Assembly: GCF_037138995.1 (NCBI RefSeq)
Contig: NZ_JBAXHI010000009.1
Coordinates: 62,001 to 126,000 of the forward strand
DNA from: Chlorohelix sp037138995
Lineage (GTDB): Bacteria > Chloroflexota > Chloroflexia > Chloroheliales > Chloroheliaceae
DNA: 64,000 nucleotides
Direction: 5' to 3'
Made by a program: the position numbers and the translations under genes. The notes under the pieces were generated by a model. The model was not told the origin of the DNA and did no database searches. It saw nothing but the letters and a program-made list of their open reading frames with translations. Positions 17,135 to 25,642 of the stretch are shown here, one piece after another (within the stretch, counting starts at the first letter, position 1; each line of letters starts with the position of its first letter).

Positions 17135-17992
17135 TTAAACAAACAGCGAGGCTATTTTCAACCGTTCCGACATACTATTCATCTCTACCAATGAAGGTTG
17201 TTCCACCGGGTTGGCGGCAGCTTTCAATACTTTGGGCAATATGTTGATGTCGCCTAGGGTGTTCAGGAAAATACCGGGGCGAGATAGCACCCAACTTACC
17301 ATTGTATTAATATCATCCTGACTTTCTAACGGCTCGTACCAAGTGGCGCAGGTGCGCTCCTGTTCTCCCCATGGGCGGCGGCAAAGTGCTTTGATAGTTT
17401 GTATGGCTACATTGCGATTCTGGCAAAAAGCCGCCACTGTGTTAAAATCGGCGGCATAGGCTGAGTTCTGCAGCAGGATATAATTGTACGGCAGTAACAC
17501 CGAGTCGAAATCGAAAAAAGCGAGGCTACGCAAATGTGTCGCGGCAATGCCCAACCCATGCCCGGTAACACCGATATACGAAACCAACTTTTGCTCGCGA
17601 GCTTCGATGAGAGCTTCGAGAGCGCCACCCGGACCCATCGCAATTCTCCATTCTTCCGGGTCTGCCAGATTATGGAGTTGCAACAAATCCACGCGCTCTA
17701 CCTGCAACCGCTCCAAAGAACGGTGAATTTCGTCACGGGCTGCCTGATAAGTGCGTTCGCCCGTTTTGGTAGCGAGAAAGAAGTTTTGGCGATGCTCCCG
17801 CATCCATGGACCGATTCGCAATTCGGATTCTCCATAGCTGGCAGCGGTATCTATATGGTTTATGCCGTATTCCAACAGCAATTCAAGGGTACGGTCTGCA
17901 TCAGCCTGACTTACCCGACCAAGCGCCGCCGCCCCAAAAATTGTGCGGGTGCTAAGGTGTCCGGTTCTACCAAAAGGTATTTTCTCAATCAT
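17135..17992 (-). CDS. Aldo/keto reductase
   Basis: 285 residues forming a TIM-barrel AKR. The catalytic tetrad is visible: Asp in NHIDTAASYG, Tyr in the same motif, Lys in FLATKTGER, and His in LLQLHNL. GYG-ESELRIG follows as in the family. The C-terminal half includes VSWVLSRPGIFLNTLG, which normally contacts the NADPH phosphate region. Substrate unknown. It ends 22 bp before the TolB-like lipoprotein start on the same strand, so the two may be co-transcribed by chance of packing. Confidence 0.88.
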   Translation of the reverse strand: MIEKIPFGRTGHLSTRTIFGAAALGRVSQADADRTLELLLEYGINHIDTAASYGESELRIGPWMREHRQNFFLATKTGERTYQAARDEIHRSLERLQVERVDLLQLHNLADPEEWRIAMGPGGALEALIEAREQKLVSYIGVTGHGLGIAATHLRSLAFFDFDSVLLPYNYILLQNSAYAADFNTVAAFCQNRNVAIQTIKALCRRPWGEQERTCATWYEPLESQDDINTMVSWVLSRPGIFLNTLGDINILPKVLKAAANPVEQPSLVEMNSMSERLKIASLFV

Positions 17993-18182
17993 AGGTTATA
18001 ATCTTTCCGGTATCTTTTTCAGAATTGTCGCTTCGTAAATAAGCTCATTGTCTGGATTGCCCGAATCATTTTTACAAGATAATAAACGCTACTCATGCCT
18101 TTTACGCTAGACTTACAACTACTATTATGCAACATAATCGCTATTTTTCATAACCATTACGGTGATGTATAATTAAGGGCAA

Positions 18183-19151
18183 ATGGAATACAACGGAAAA
18201 AATAAAATTGTAACATTGTGCGGTGGAGTGGGGGGCGCGAAAATGGCGCTCGGTCTCTACCGCTGTCTTAAAGAGCGAGGACGCGCCAATGATCTTGCCA
18301 TTATCGGCAATACGGGCGACGACCTCGATATGTTCGGGCTACATGTTTGCCCGGATTTGGACACGGTGCTGTACACGCTGTCAGGGTTGTCAAACCCTCA
18401 GCAGGGTTGGGGCATCGCGGACGATACCTACCGCGTCCTAGATTTGTTTAAACGCTACGGCGAGGATACTTGGTTTTTGCTGGGCGATCAGGATTTTGCC
18501 ACCCATATCCTACGCACCCGTATGCTCAAAGAGGGCGTTAGCCTCACCGAAATAACCGCCACTTTGACCGTCGCGCTTGGGTTGGATTGCGCCCTGTTGC
18601 CCATGTCCGATTCTTCGGTGCGTACTTATGTGGAAACGCTTGAAGTGGGCGAAATCCCCTTTCAGGAATATTTCGTTCGGCGACACGCTGCCGATACGGT
18701 GGTCGGTATCCGCTACGATGGAATCGAGCAAGCCGAAATAACCGCGCCTATCGCGGCGGCAATCTGGCAATCAGAACTGGTCATAATCGCGCCTTCTAAC
18801 CCTTACCTTAGTATCGAGCCGATTTTGCAAGTTAAAGGTATGGAGCAAGCGCTTCTACAATGCAATTCTCCGGTGGTGGTGGTCAGCCCGATTGTGGGCG
18901 GGAAAGCCCTCAAGGGACCCGCTGCCGATATTATGCGTAGCTTCGATGGGGTAGAACCTTCCGCGCTGGGCGTTGCCAAATACTATAAAGATTTGGTAGG
19001 AGGCTTTGTGCTGGATGTAACCGATGATAATCTGGCAGAAGAAATAGCCGCGATGGGGTATCAGGTGCTGGTCACGCAAACTGTTATGCAAACCGATGAG
19101 GATAAGCAGTTACTCGCCGAGCATATTTTGGAGGAATTTCTGCCGCGATGA
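18183..19151 (+). CDS. cofD: 2-phospho-L-lactate transferase, F420 biosynthesis
   Basis: 322 residues. CofD/FbiA joins the lactyl (or enolpyruvyl) phosphate moiety to Fo to make F420-0 or its dehydro form. Motifs: LCGGVGGAKMALGLYR at the N-terminus, IGNTGDDLDMFGLHVCPDLDTVLYTLSG, GWGIADDTYRVLD, and LGDQDFATHILRT, followed by LIIAPSNPYLSIEPIL and VSPIVGGKALKGP. These are the family's Fo and GDP-binding stretches. The stop overlaps the cofE start as ATGA, so the two are translationally coupled. The other F420 genes (cofC, cofG/H) are not in this window. Confidence 0.95.
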   Translation: MEYNGKNKIVTLCGGVGGAKMALGLYRCLKERGRANDLAIIGNTGDDLDMFGLHVCPDLDTVLYTLSGLSNPQQGWGIADDTYRVLDLFKRYGEDTWFLLGDQDFATHILRTRMLKEGVSLTEITATLTVALGLDCALLPMSDSSVRTYVETLEVGEIPFQEYFVRRHAADTVVGIRYDGIEQAEITAPIAAAIWQSELVIIAPSNPYLSIEPILQVKGMEQALLQCNSPVVVVSPIVGGKALKGPAADIMRSFDGVEPSALGVAKYYKDLVGGFVLDVTDDNLAEEIAAMGYQVLVTQTVMQTDEDKQLLAEHILEEFLPR

Positions 19152-19948
19152 GTCAGGTTCAGCTAATTGCGCTTGAGCATGTACCGCTGGTCAAACCGGG
19201 GGACGACCTCGCCGCGCTGCTGTTTGATTGCCTTCTACAACAGGGGTTGCGCTTCGAGGATGGCGATATACTCGCGCTGGCGCAAAAGATTGTGAGTAAA
19301 AGCGAAGGACGGTTGGTAAATCTAAACCAGGTAGTGCCATCCGAACGCGCCCTTGCCATCGCCGCCGTTTACGGCAAAGACCCCCGTCATGTGCAGGTCA
19401 TTCTGGATGAAAGCCGCGAGGTTATCTGGGTCAGTCCCGGCATTTTGGTGGTGGAGACACAGCAAGGCTACGTTTGCGCCAATGCAGGGGTAGATCGCTC
19501 CAATATCGAGCAACCGGGCGAGATGCAAGGTGACGAATGGCTCGCTCTTCTGCCCGAAAACCCCGATGACAGCGCCGCTGCTCTGCGCCAACGGTTGCTG
19601 GAATTGAGCGGCAAAGAGTTAGCGGTAATCATCAACGATACGCATGGTCGCCCCTTTCGCATGGGTGGCGTAGGGGTTTGCCTCGGTTCTGCCGGACTGG
19701 AAACGCTGGTGGATAAACGCGGCGAGAGGGATATGTTCGGCTATGTGCTGCAAGGCACGCAAGTGGCAACGGGTGATGAACTTGCAGCGGCTGCCTCTTT
19801 GCTGATGGGACAGAGCACCGAAGCAGTTCCGGCTGTGGTAATCAGGGGTTATAACTATCGCCCCGCACCCGATTCCGGCGCTGCCTCGCTGGTGCGCCCC
19901 GCTGCTACTGATGTTTTTCGCTATCCGGCAAATCGCAAGCTATTTTAA
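19148..19948 (+). CDS. cofE: Coenzyme F420-0:L-glutamate ligase
   Basis: 266 residues, matching single-domain CofE; it lacks the nitroreductase-like domain of actinobacterial FbiB. It adds gamma-linked glutamates to F420-0 with GTP. Visible blocks: LVKPGDDLAALLF, LALAQKIVSKSEGRLV, VQVILDESREVIW, ICANAGVDRSN-like VCANAGVDRSNIEQPGE, VIINDTHGRPFRMGGVGVCLGSAG, and the DKRGERDMFGYVLQGT segment. The start overlaps cofD by 4 bp. A pgeF-like gene follows after 10 bp, so all three probably form one transcript. Confidence 0.95.
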   Translation: MSQVQLIALEHVPLVKPGDDLAALLFDCLLQQGLRFEDGDILALAQKIVSKSEGRLVNLNQVVPSERALAIAAVYGKDPRHVQVILDESREVIWVSPGILVVETQQGYVCANAGVDRSNIEQPGEMQGDEWLALLPENPDDSAAALRQRLLELSGKELAVIINDTHGRPFRMGGVGVCLGSAGLETLVDKRGERDMFGYVLQGTQVATGDELAAAASLLMGQSTEAVPAVVIRGYNYRPAPDSGAASLVRPAATDVFRYPANRKLF

Positions 19949-19958
19949 GCAGGAGTTT

Positions 19959-20825
19959 ATGCCACTTACTAGCGACAATGCGCTAAATATGCCACTGTTC
20001 AAGTTCAAAATCCTGAGTGGCTTTCCCAATGTTAAACACGGGGTCAGCACCCGCTACGCTCCCGCCAATCCTTTATTTCAGGAAGCGCAACCCGAACGCC
20101 CCGATGATTACAAAATGGGCGGCGGAAATGTGGGTTTGTCAGATGAGGTTATGAATCTGCGGCGCAGCGAGTTCATCGAGGCAGTGGGCGGCGATTGGCG
20201 CAAGCATTTGCCCAACCTTACCAGCGGCTACCAACAACATACCGCTAACGTGGCGGTGGTGGACGAAGAATTTTATGGAGCAGGGCGCAACTGGCGCAAT
20301 TCTATCCCCGCTACCGATGCGCTGGTAACAAACCTGTCCGGCATCCCTCTACTCACCGGACACGCCGATTGTCCACCCATCCTGTTTTACGACCCCATTA
20401 AAAAAGTGATTGCTTCCGCCCATAGCGGTTGGCGCGGAACGGTGCAGAAAATCGCGGCGGAGACAGTGCAGGTAATGCACGCACGCTTTGGCTGCGACCC
20501 AAAGGATATTTTGACAGGCATCGGACCTTCGATTGGGGGTTGCTGCTACACCGTGAATGAGACAGTGGCGCAAGAGGCGTTTGCCGCATTTGGCGAGGAA
20601 GAATCGCGCAGCTTTCTATCACTGCGCGAGGATGGGTTATACCTCTTTAACCTATGGGCAGCAATTGAAGATACTCTGCGAATAGCGGGCGTTAAACCCT
20701 CTCACATCGAACATAGCGAATTGTGTAGCCTGTGTCACCATGATACCTTTTTCAGCTACCGCGCCCAACCCCCCGAACTGAAAGGCAAGCAGGGCAACTA
20801 CGGCGCGTTGATTATGCTGGTATAA
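19959..20825 (+). CDS. pgeF: Multicopper-polyphenol-oxidase/laccase-family (PgeF/YfiH) protein
   Basis: 288 residues from the ATG at 19959, which has AGGAG directly upstream; a longer in-frame version would overlap cofE. The family's zinc site is intact: His in LTGHADCPP, Cys in the same motif, and His in SAHSGWRGT. GPSIGGCCYTV and CSLCHHDTFFSYRA complete the signature. YfiH proteins were named laccases; some were later shown to edit misincorporated peptidoglycan residues (PgeF) or act on purine nucleosides. The F420 operon context does not explain it. Confidence 0.88.
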   Translation: MPLTSDNALNMPLFKFKILSGFPNVKHGVSTRYAPANPLFQEAQPERPDDYKMGGGNVGLSDEVMNLRRSEFIEAVGGDWRKHLPNLTSGYQQHTANVAVVDEEFYGAGRNWRNSIPATDALVTNLSGIPLLTGHADCPPILFYDPIKKVIASAHSGWRGTVQKIAAETVQVMHARFGCDPKDILTGIGPSIGGCCYTVNETVAQEAFAAFGEEESRSFLSLREDGLYLFNLWAAIEDTLRIAGVKPSHIEHSELCSLCHHDTFFSYRAQPPELKGKQGNYGALIMLV

Positions 20826-20840
20826 CCGCTGTTAAACGGA

Positions 20841-22220
20841 CTATTCCTCTGCGTGGGGCGTTTCCTGTAGCGACAACGCCACTTGCCGAATGCGTACTCC
20901 TTCCATTTTCTCTACTCTAAGAGTAATGGTTACATTTACTAAGGTAATTTCATCGGAATCGGGGTCAGGGTCAGGCATGGGGCGCACCTGTGGCAAGCTG
21001 ATGACATCACCGAAGGCGGCGATGCGCCCCAGATGTTTCAGCACTAACCCACTGATAGTTTCCACTTCCTCTTCTTCCAACTGCAAATCGAGAGCCTCGT
21101 TCAACTCATTCAGGGTAGTTGCGCCGTCCACCAGAAAACGCCCATCCCCCTCCGATTTAATGCGACTCTCCTCCATATCGTACTCGTCCTGAATATCGCC
21201 TACGATTTCCTCAATACAATCTTCAAGAGTCACAATCCCCGCCAACCCGCCATACTCGTCTATCACAATCGCCATCTGGGTACGGCTTTTCTGCAACTCC
21301 GCCAACAAATCGCCTACCCGCTTGGATTCGGGGATGAAATAGGGCTTTCGCAAGATATGACTTACAGGCAAATTGGGCTGATTTTCTATCAAATGCTTTA
21401 GAATATCTTTGGCGTAGGCCACCCCAATTATATGCTCGCTATTTCCAGACTTATGTACGGGATAGCGCGAATAGCCCGAATTTACAATCTCATGGGCGGC
21501 AGAATGGATTGTTACAGCGACATCCAGCATCAGCACATCCATACGCGGAATCATAATCTCGCGCACTTGCCTATCGGTAAACTCAAAGACCCGATTGATA
21601 ATATCGCTTTCCTGCTTCTCCAGCACCCCTTCTTCTTGTCCGGTTTCCACCATCGAAACGATTTCTTCTTGACTGACCGAAGGCATAGTTGCTTTGCGCC
21701 GTCCTCCCAACAGACGTACAAAAAAATTGGTGATACCGGTAAGCATCGCCACCAGCGGATTGGCAACCTTTGAGATAAACTCAATGGGGTGGGCTACAAA
21801 CAGCGCCACTTTTTCTGAGGCTTCCACCGCCAAAGTTTTTGGCACAAGTTCGCCGAATATCAACGAGATAAAAGCGATGAGTACCGTCACAATAATAAAG
21901 GCTAGGGTGGAAGCGGAGCCGCTCACAAAATCAAGCGGCACGGCTTTGAACCAGCCTTCAAATATCTTGACCAGACTCACCGCACCAAAAGCAGAAGCGA
22001 AAAACCCTGCCAGCGTGACCCCAATCTGGATGGTGGAAAGAAAACGCCCTGTGTTGTCGGTAAGGCGCAAGATACTACGGGCGGAACCGTTGCCCTCGTC
22101 CGCCAGTTGCTTGACCCGAGATTTTCGGACAGTCACCAACGCAATTTCGCTGGCAGCGAAAAAGGCGTTAAGCAGCACCAAAACCAAAATAGCCAGATAT
22201 TCTAACAAATTGGCTTCCAA
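20841..22220 (-). CDS. CNNM/CorC-HlyC family membrane protein (DUF21-CBS-CorC)
   Basis: 459 residues. The N-terminal ~190 residues form a DUF21/CNNM membrane domain (LAILVLVLLNAFFAASEIALVTVRKSR, TIQIGVTLAGFFASAFGAV, FGELVPKTLA). Two CBS domains follow (IMIPRMDVLMLDVAVT..., and VSHILRKPYFIPESKRVGDLLAELQKSRTQMAIVIDEYGG). The C-terminal CorC_HlyC domain carries FLVDGATTLNELNEAL and GLVLKHLGRI. Homologues mediate Mg2+/Co2+ efflux or resistance. It is convergent with pgeF and independently transcribed. Confidence 0.92.
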   Translation of the reverse strand: MEANLLEYLAILVLVLLNAFFAASEIALVTVRKSRVKQLADEGNGSARSILRLTDNTGRFLSTIQIGVTLAGFFASAFGAVSLVKIFEGWFKAVPLDFVSGSASTLAFIIVTVLIAFISLIFGELVPKTLAVEASEKVALFVAHPIEFISKVANPLVAMLTGITNFFVRLLGGRRKATMPSVSQEEIVSMVETGQEEGVLEKQESDIINRVFEFTDRQVREIMIPRMDVLMLDVAVTIHSAAHEIVNSGYSRYPVHKSGNSEHIIGVAYAKDILKHLIENQPNLPVSHILRKPYFIPESKRVGDLLAELQKSRTQMAIVIDEYGGLAGIVTLEDCIEEIVGDIQDEYDMEESRIKSEGDGRFLVDGATTLNELNEALDLQLEEEEVETISGLVLKHLGRIAAFGDVISLPQVRPMPDPDPDSDEITLVNVTITLRVEKMEGVRIRQVALSLQETPHAEE

Positions 22221-22474
22221 ATATTATAATCTCCCAAAACATACCTTTTGATGGTTTACCTATGATTTTTCAGCTTATCAGAGGCTTTTGCACTCCCGCC
22301 CACACCTGAAACTATGCAAATGCCCCGTTACAGTTAATTATAATACCACTATGTGACCTTAAAATGTGGTAAAATGATTCAAATCAAAGAAGAAATAATC
22401 CAATTCTGGATTTATTTGTAATCTGACAACCAGAGGGTTTCCCAAGCTTCACATTACCGGAGGAACTATTAATA

Positions 22475-23530
22475 ATGACCCTCATGCGGGAAGAGATCTT
22501 TGACCAGCCGGCGGCTCTGGAACGTGCCTGGAATCAAAACAAGGTGCTGGTGCGAGAAGTTGCACGCAAACTAAATGCCTTCAAGCCTGAACTGGTAATG
22601 ATAGCGGCACGCGGTAGCTCTGACAACGCTGCTACCTACGCCCGCTATATTTTCGAGGCGTATGCCGGGTTGCCTGTTTCTCTGGCGGCTCCATCGCTTT
22701 TCACACTATACCGCCGCCCACCCAACCTGAAAAAAGCGTGGGTTATCGGTATCAGCCAATCGGGTACTTCGCCGGATATTGTGGAAGTTATCAGCGAGTC
22801 GGCAGCACAGGGCGCATTTACGCTCGCTATCACCAACGACCCCGAATCGGCGCTGGCAAAAGCAGCCGCGATAGCTATGCCGTTGTATGCAGGACCTGAG
22901 AAATCGGTGGCTGCCACCAAAACTTACACCAGCGAACTGATGCTGATGGCAATGCTTGCTGCCGAACTAGGCGATGATAACGGCTTGCGAGTTGGGCTAG
23001 AGCGTTTGCCCGAAGCAATTAGCGCTGCCCTCAAGCTCGAAGACAAGATTACCAAAATAGCGCAACAACCGATATACCACGAGGCAAAGGATTTTCTAGT
23101 GCTAGGGCGCGGTTATAACTTCCCTACTGCCCTTGAAATTGCCCTCAAACTGAAAGAAGCGGCTTATATTTTCGCAGCGCCCTACTCCTCGGCAGATTTT
23201 CTGCATGGACCCTTCGCGTTGGCGCAAAAAAGTCTGCCCGCGCTGCTGGTAGGCGCAAGTGGTCCCGCTGTACCGGGTTTGCTGGATTTGGCGCGAAAGC
23301 TGATTGAGCGCGGGGTTGAGATTACTACCGTAGGGGATGACCAAACGCTGTTACGTACCGCCACGCCCAACGGAGCCGCTTTACCTGTCAATTTGCAGGG
23401 CATACCGGAAGCGTTAAGCCCTATCCCCTGTGTGGTGCCGGGGCAATTGCTGGCGTTACATCTGGCGCTTGCCCGCAACCTTGACCCTGATAAACCGCGT
23501 GGCTTGAATAAAATCACCCAAACCTACTAA
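22475..23530 (+). CDS. Double SIS-domain sugar isomerase/deaminase (GlmS-C/NagB-II-like)
   Basis: 351 residues made of two SIS domains like the isomerase half of GlmS, without the glutaminase domain. Key motifs: MIAARGSSDNAATYARY, IGISQSGTSPDIVEVI (phosphosugar-binding Ser/Thr), EKSVAATKTYTSELMLM, LGRGYNFPTALEIALKLKEAAY with the catalytic Glu-rich helix, HGPFAL, and the C-terminal PRGLNKIT. It likely deaminates glucosamine-6-phosphate or isomerises a related amino sugar. An ideal GGAGG lies upstream. It stands alone with its own terminator; no PTS or nag genes are adjacent. Confidence 0.88.
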   Translation: MTLMREEIFDQPAALERAWNQNKVLVREVARKLNAFKPELVMIAARGSSDNAATYARYIFEAYAGLPVSLAAPSLFTLYRRPPNLKKAWVIGISQSGTSPDIVEVISESAAQGAFTLAITNDPESALAKAAAIAMPLYAGPEKSVAATKTYTSELMLMAMLAAELGDDNGLRVGLERLPEAISAALKLEDKITKIAQQPIYHEAKDFLVLGRGYNFPTALEIALKLKEAAYIFAAPYSSADFLHGPFALAQKSLPALLVGASGPAVPGLLDLARKLIERGVEITTVGDDQTLLRTATPNGAALPVNLQGIPEALSPIPCVVPGQLLALHLALARNLDPDKPRGLNKITQTY

Positions 23531-23571
23531 AAATCGCCCCCTTCTTTCCGAAAATAGAAGGGGGATTTTTA
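23529..23571. terminator. Bidirectional terminator
   Basis: An AAAAATC(G)CCCCCTTCT arm pairs with AGAAGGGGGATTTTT around a ~10-nt loop, with T runs on both sides. It serves the SIS gene and possibly the convergent GH99-like gene. Confidence 0.85.
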
Positions 23572-23629
23572 CCTCGCTATTTCAGCCTACCTTTAGGGCA
23601 GAGCAACCTCGCTTTTTGCCCATTCTAGG

Positions 23630-25441
23630 CTACTTCCCATAGCGCCACAAATGGTATTGGCGACCAACGTTACCCATCTCCACCTTGAAGCCGTCCGGGT
23701 TATCGGGCGTGAAGGTCATGATGCGACGTTCAAAAGCCTGCACCAGCACCTTCATATCCTTGCCGCCCACCTTGATAGTAGTCCAATAGGCTTCGGAAAT
23801 GGGAAAGCCCATCGCGAAAACCCAATCAAGCACATTAGCATTTGTGACTCCGGCGTTCTCCCAAATTGGACCACCCTGCTGGAAAAAATCCCAGAAGGGC
23901 GAGGCGATGTTATGCCCGGTTTCGTTCACATAAGCGTTGTAACGCACGTTATACTGAGTAAAGCCTGCATTCTCGCCCACCTGTCCGTTAGCAGCCATAG
24001 TCGAAAGCGCCAATTGCCCGTTCTTGTTATCCACGCGCTTGTCAGCAGCCAACGAAGCGACTCCCGCCATGCTGGCAAAAGTAGGGCTATTCGGATTATT
24101 CTGGAAATCACCCGCCACCGGGATATTAGCTGCACCCTTATTCTGCTCGGCGTTGGGGTCATCGCCCACCTGAATTTTGCCGCGCATCATCTCGCGCACC
24201 AGCAAGCCGTTAGTGACGAACCATTGCGCGTTCGAGTCGGTGGTAGGGCGCGTAATCTCCATACGACTCTTGTCGAAGTAATAGACAAGGCGCGAACCGC
24301 CCGGTCCCTCATTGTACGGTTCGCGGTACATCGCAAAGTTTTCAGGTCCCCATAGCCATGTGCGCGAGACTGCCCCATTATCCACCAATAAATCAGTGCG
24401 ACTCCACACCTTCATAATGCTGCTTTCACCAAACATCTTGAGCGTGCCTTTGTATTGCTGAGCATATTGTCGAGTCATATCAACATATTGATTACCCCAC
24501 AACTCGCCCGACTCAATGGAACTGCCCTCGTACCATTCATTCCAAGTGCTAATGGTAATCAAATCTGGGGTACTGCGGATGGCAGCTTGCCAACTACGTT
24601 GGTAATACGCGCCACCCTCACGGTCGCGAAACTCACCGGGAGAACGCAACTTGCGGTCATCATAGCCGGGAGTTACTCCCGCCAGCCAATAACGGCGCTG
24701 TCCGGTGCGTGCCTGATAATTATTCACATCGTTACGGAATTGTTGATCTTTGGCAACCGGGTTGTTATCCCATTTTGCCGCGCTGAACAGATGTATGCCG
24801 TCGAACACGGAGAGCGGTGCGGTATCAATTGCATCAGTTGACCAGAGTTGTTCATGGTTGGGGTCAACCTGATTGCGGATATTCTGCCATACGCCAATAT
24901 CTCCTACCGCATCGGATCGCCAGAAAAATAACACCGGCTTGCCCTCGTAGCGCAGATAATTGAGGCTGCTCATATAATTATCGCGGATGTAGCGCAGGTT
25001 ATTAATAGTAGCGTTGACCGAAGTATCCGCCAACGTTGTTTCGTAATGAATCGTCAGTTTGAAGCCACCGCTGGCAGAAGTGAGCATAGTTTTGAAACGA
25101 TCCGCCCAATCTCCGGTTGAACCGTTCCAAGTCACGGCGAAAGCGTCAATACCAGCCGAACGCGCTTTATCCATGTGTCCGCGCAAAGCGTTAGCATCGC
25201 GGCTATCGTAGAGTGGGTTGGGGAGGCTGCTCATCAAGCCCCGATTCCACACCTTTGGGTCGCGCTGATCGTACCATGGGTAGTAAAAAGCCACCACCGA
25301 GCCGGGAGTTCTACCGCCATAAGCTTGGGCTGCTTGCGGAGTTTGTCCGAACATACATAGACTCAATACGATTGTCTCAGCAATAATTAAGGCGCAAAGA
25401 CGCAGCATGCGCCTATAGGAACTAATTCTTATTGGATTCAC
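23630..25441 (-). CDS. Secreted GH99-like protein fused to the shared C-terminal module
   Basis: 603 residues, GTG start with AGGAG ~10 nt upstream. After a signal sequence, residues ~42-330 resemble glycoside hydrolase family 99-like domains: SVVAFYYPWYDQRDPKVWNR, ARSAGIDAFAVTWNG, YEGKPVLFFWR and the conserved ISTWNEWYEGSSIE, whose Glu pair is typical of the family. GH99 enzymes cut endo-alpha-mannosides; the substrate here is unknown. Residues ~345-603 are the shared module: YYFDKSRMEITRP, VTNGLLVREMM, IPVAGDFQNNPNSPTFASMA, HNIASPFWDFF, SEAYWTTIKVGG, AFERRIMTFTPDNP and VEMGNVGRQYHLWRYG. Here the module is C-terminal, unlike in the other four proteins. Confidence 0.85.
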   Translation of the reverse strand: MNPIRISSYRRMLRLCALIIAETIVLSLCMFGQTPQAAQAYGGRTPGSVVAFYYPWYDQRDPKVWNRGLMSSLPNPLYDSRDANALRGHMDKARSAGIDAFAVTWNGSTGDWADRFKTMLTSASGGFKLTIHYETTLADTSVNATINNLRYIRDNYMSSLNYLRYEGKPVLFFWRSDAVGDIGVWQNIRNQVDPNHEQLWSTDAIDTAPLSVFDGIHLFSAAKWDNNPVAKDQQFRNDVNNYQARTGQRRYWLAGVTPGYDDRKLRSPGEFRDREGGAYYQRSWQAAIRSTPDLITISTWNEWYEGSSIESGELWGNQYVDMTRQYAQQYKGTLKMFGESSIMKVWSRTDLLVDNGAVSRTWLWGPENFAMYREPYNEGPGGSRLVYYFDKSRMEITRPTTDSNAQWFVTNGLLVREMMRGKIQVGDDPNAEQNKGAANIPVAGDFQNNPNSPTFASMAGVASLAADKRVDNKNGQLALSTMAANGQVGENAGFTQYNVRYNAYVNETGHNIASPFWDFFQQGGPIWENAGVTNANVLDWVFAMGFPISEAYWTTIKVGGKDMKVLVQAFERRIMTFTPDNPDGFKVEMGNVGRQYHLWRYGK

Positions 25442-25571
25442 CAGATAATACTCCTGTTCCGTTAATCCTATTTCCTACGTTTATATTGGTTATACTACTA
25501 TAACTCGCTTTTCGAGTAAAAAAAATCGTAGATAAGTACCAAACAAAAAAAGGAAGACAGAAAGCAGGCAA

Positions 25572-25614
25572 GAAAAAAATCAGGGGCGAGTTACATAATA
25601 ACCTCGTCCCTGAA
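25572..25614 (-). terminator. Rho-independent terminator of the MFS gene
   Basis: The minus strand forms a long stem (TCAGGGACGAGGTTA with TAACTCGCCCCTGA) followed by TTTTTTT, about 30 nt after the stop at 25643. Confidence 0.9.
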
Positions 25615-25642
25615 AAGAGCAGATGTCCTGTACTTTACTGTA

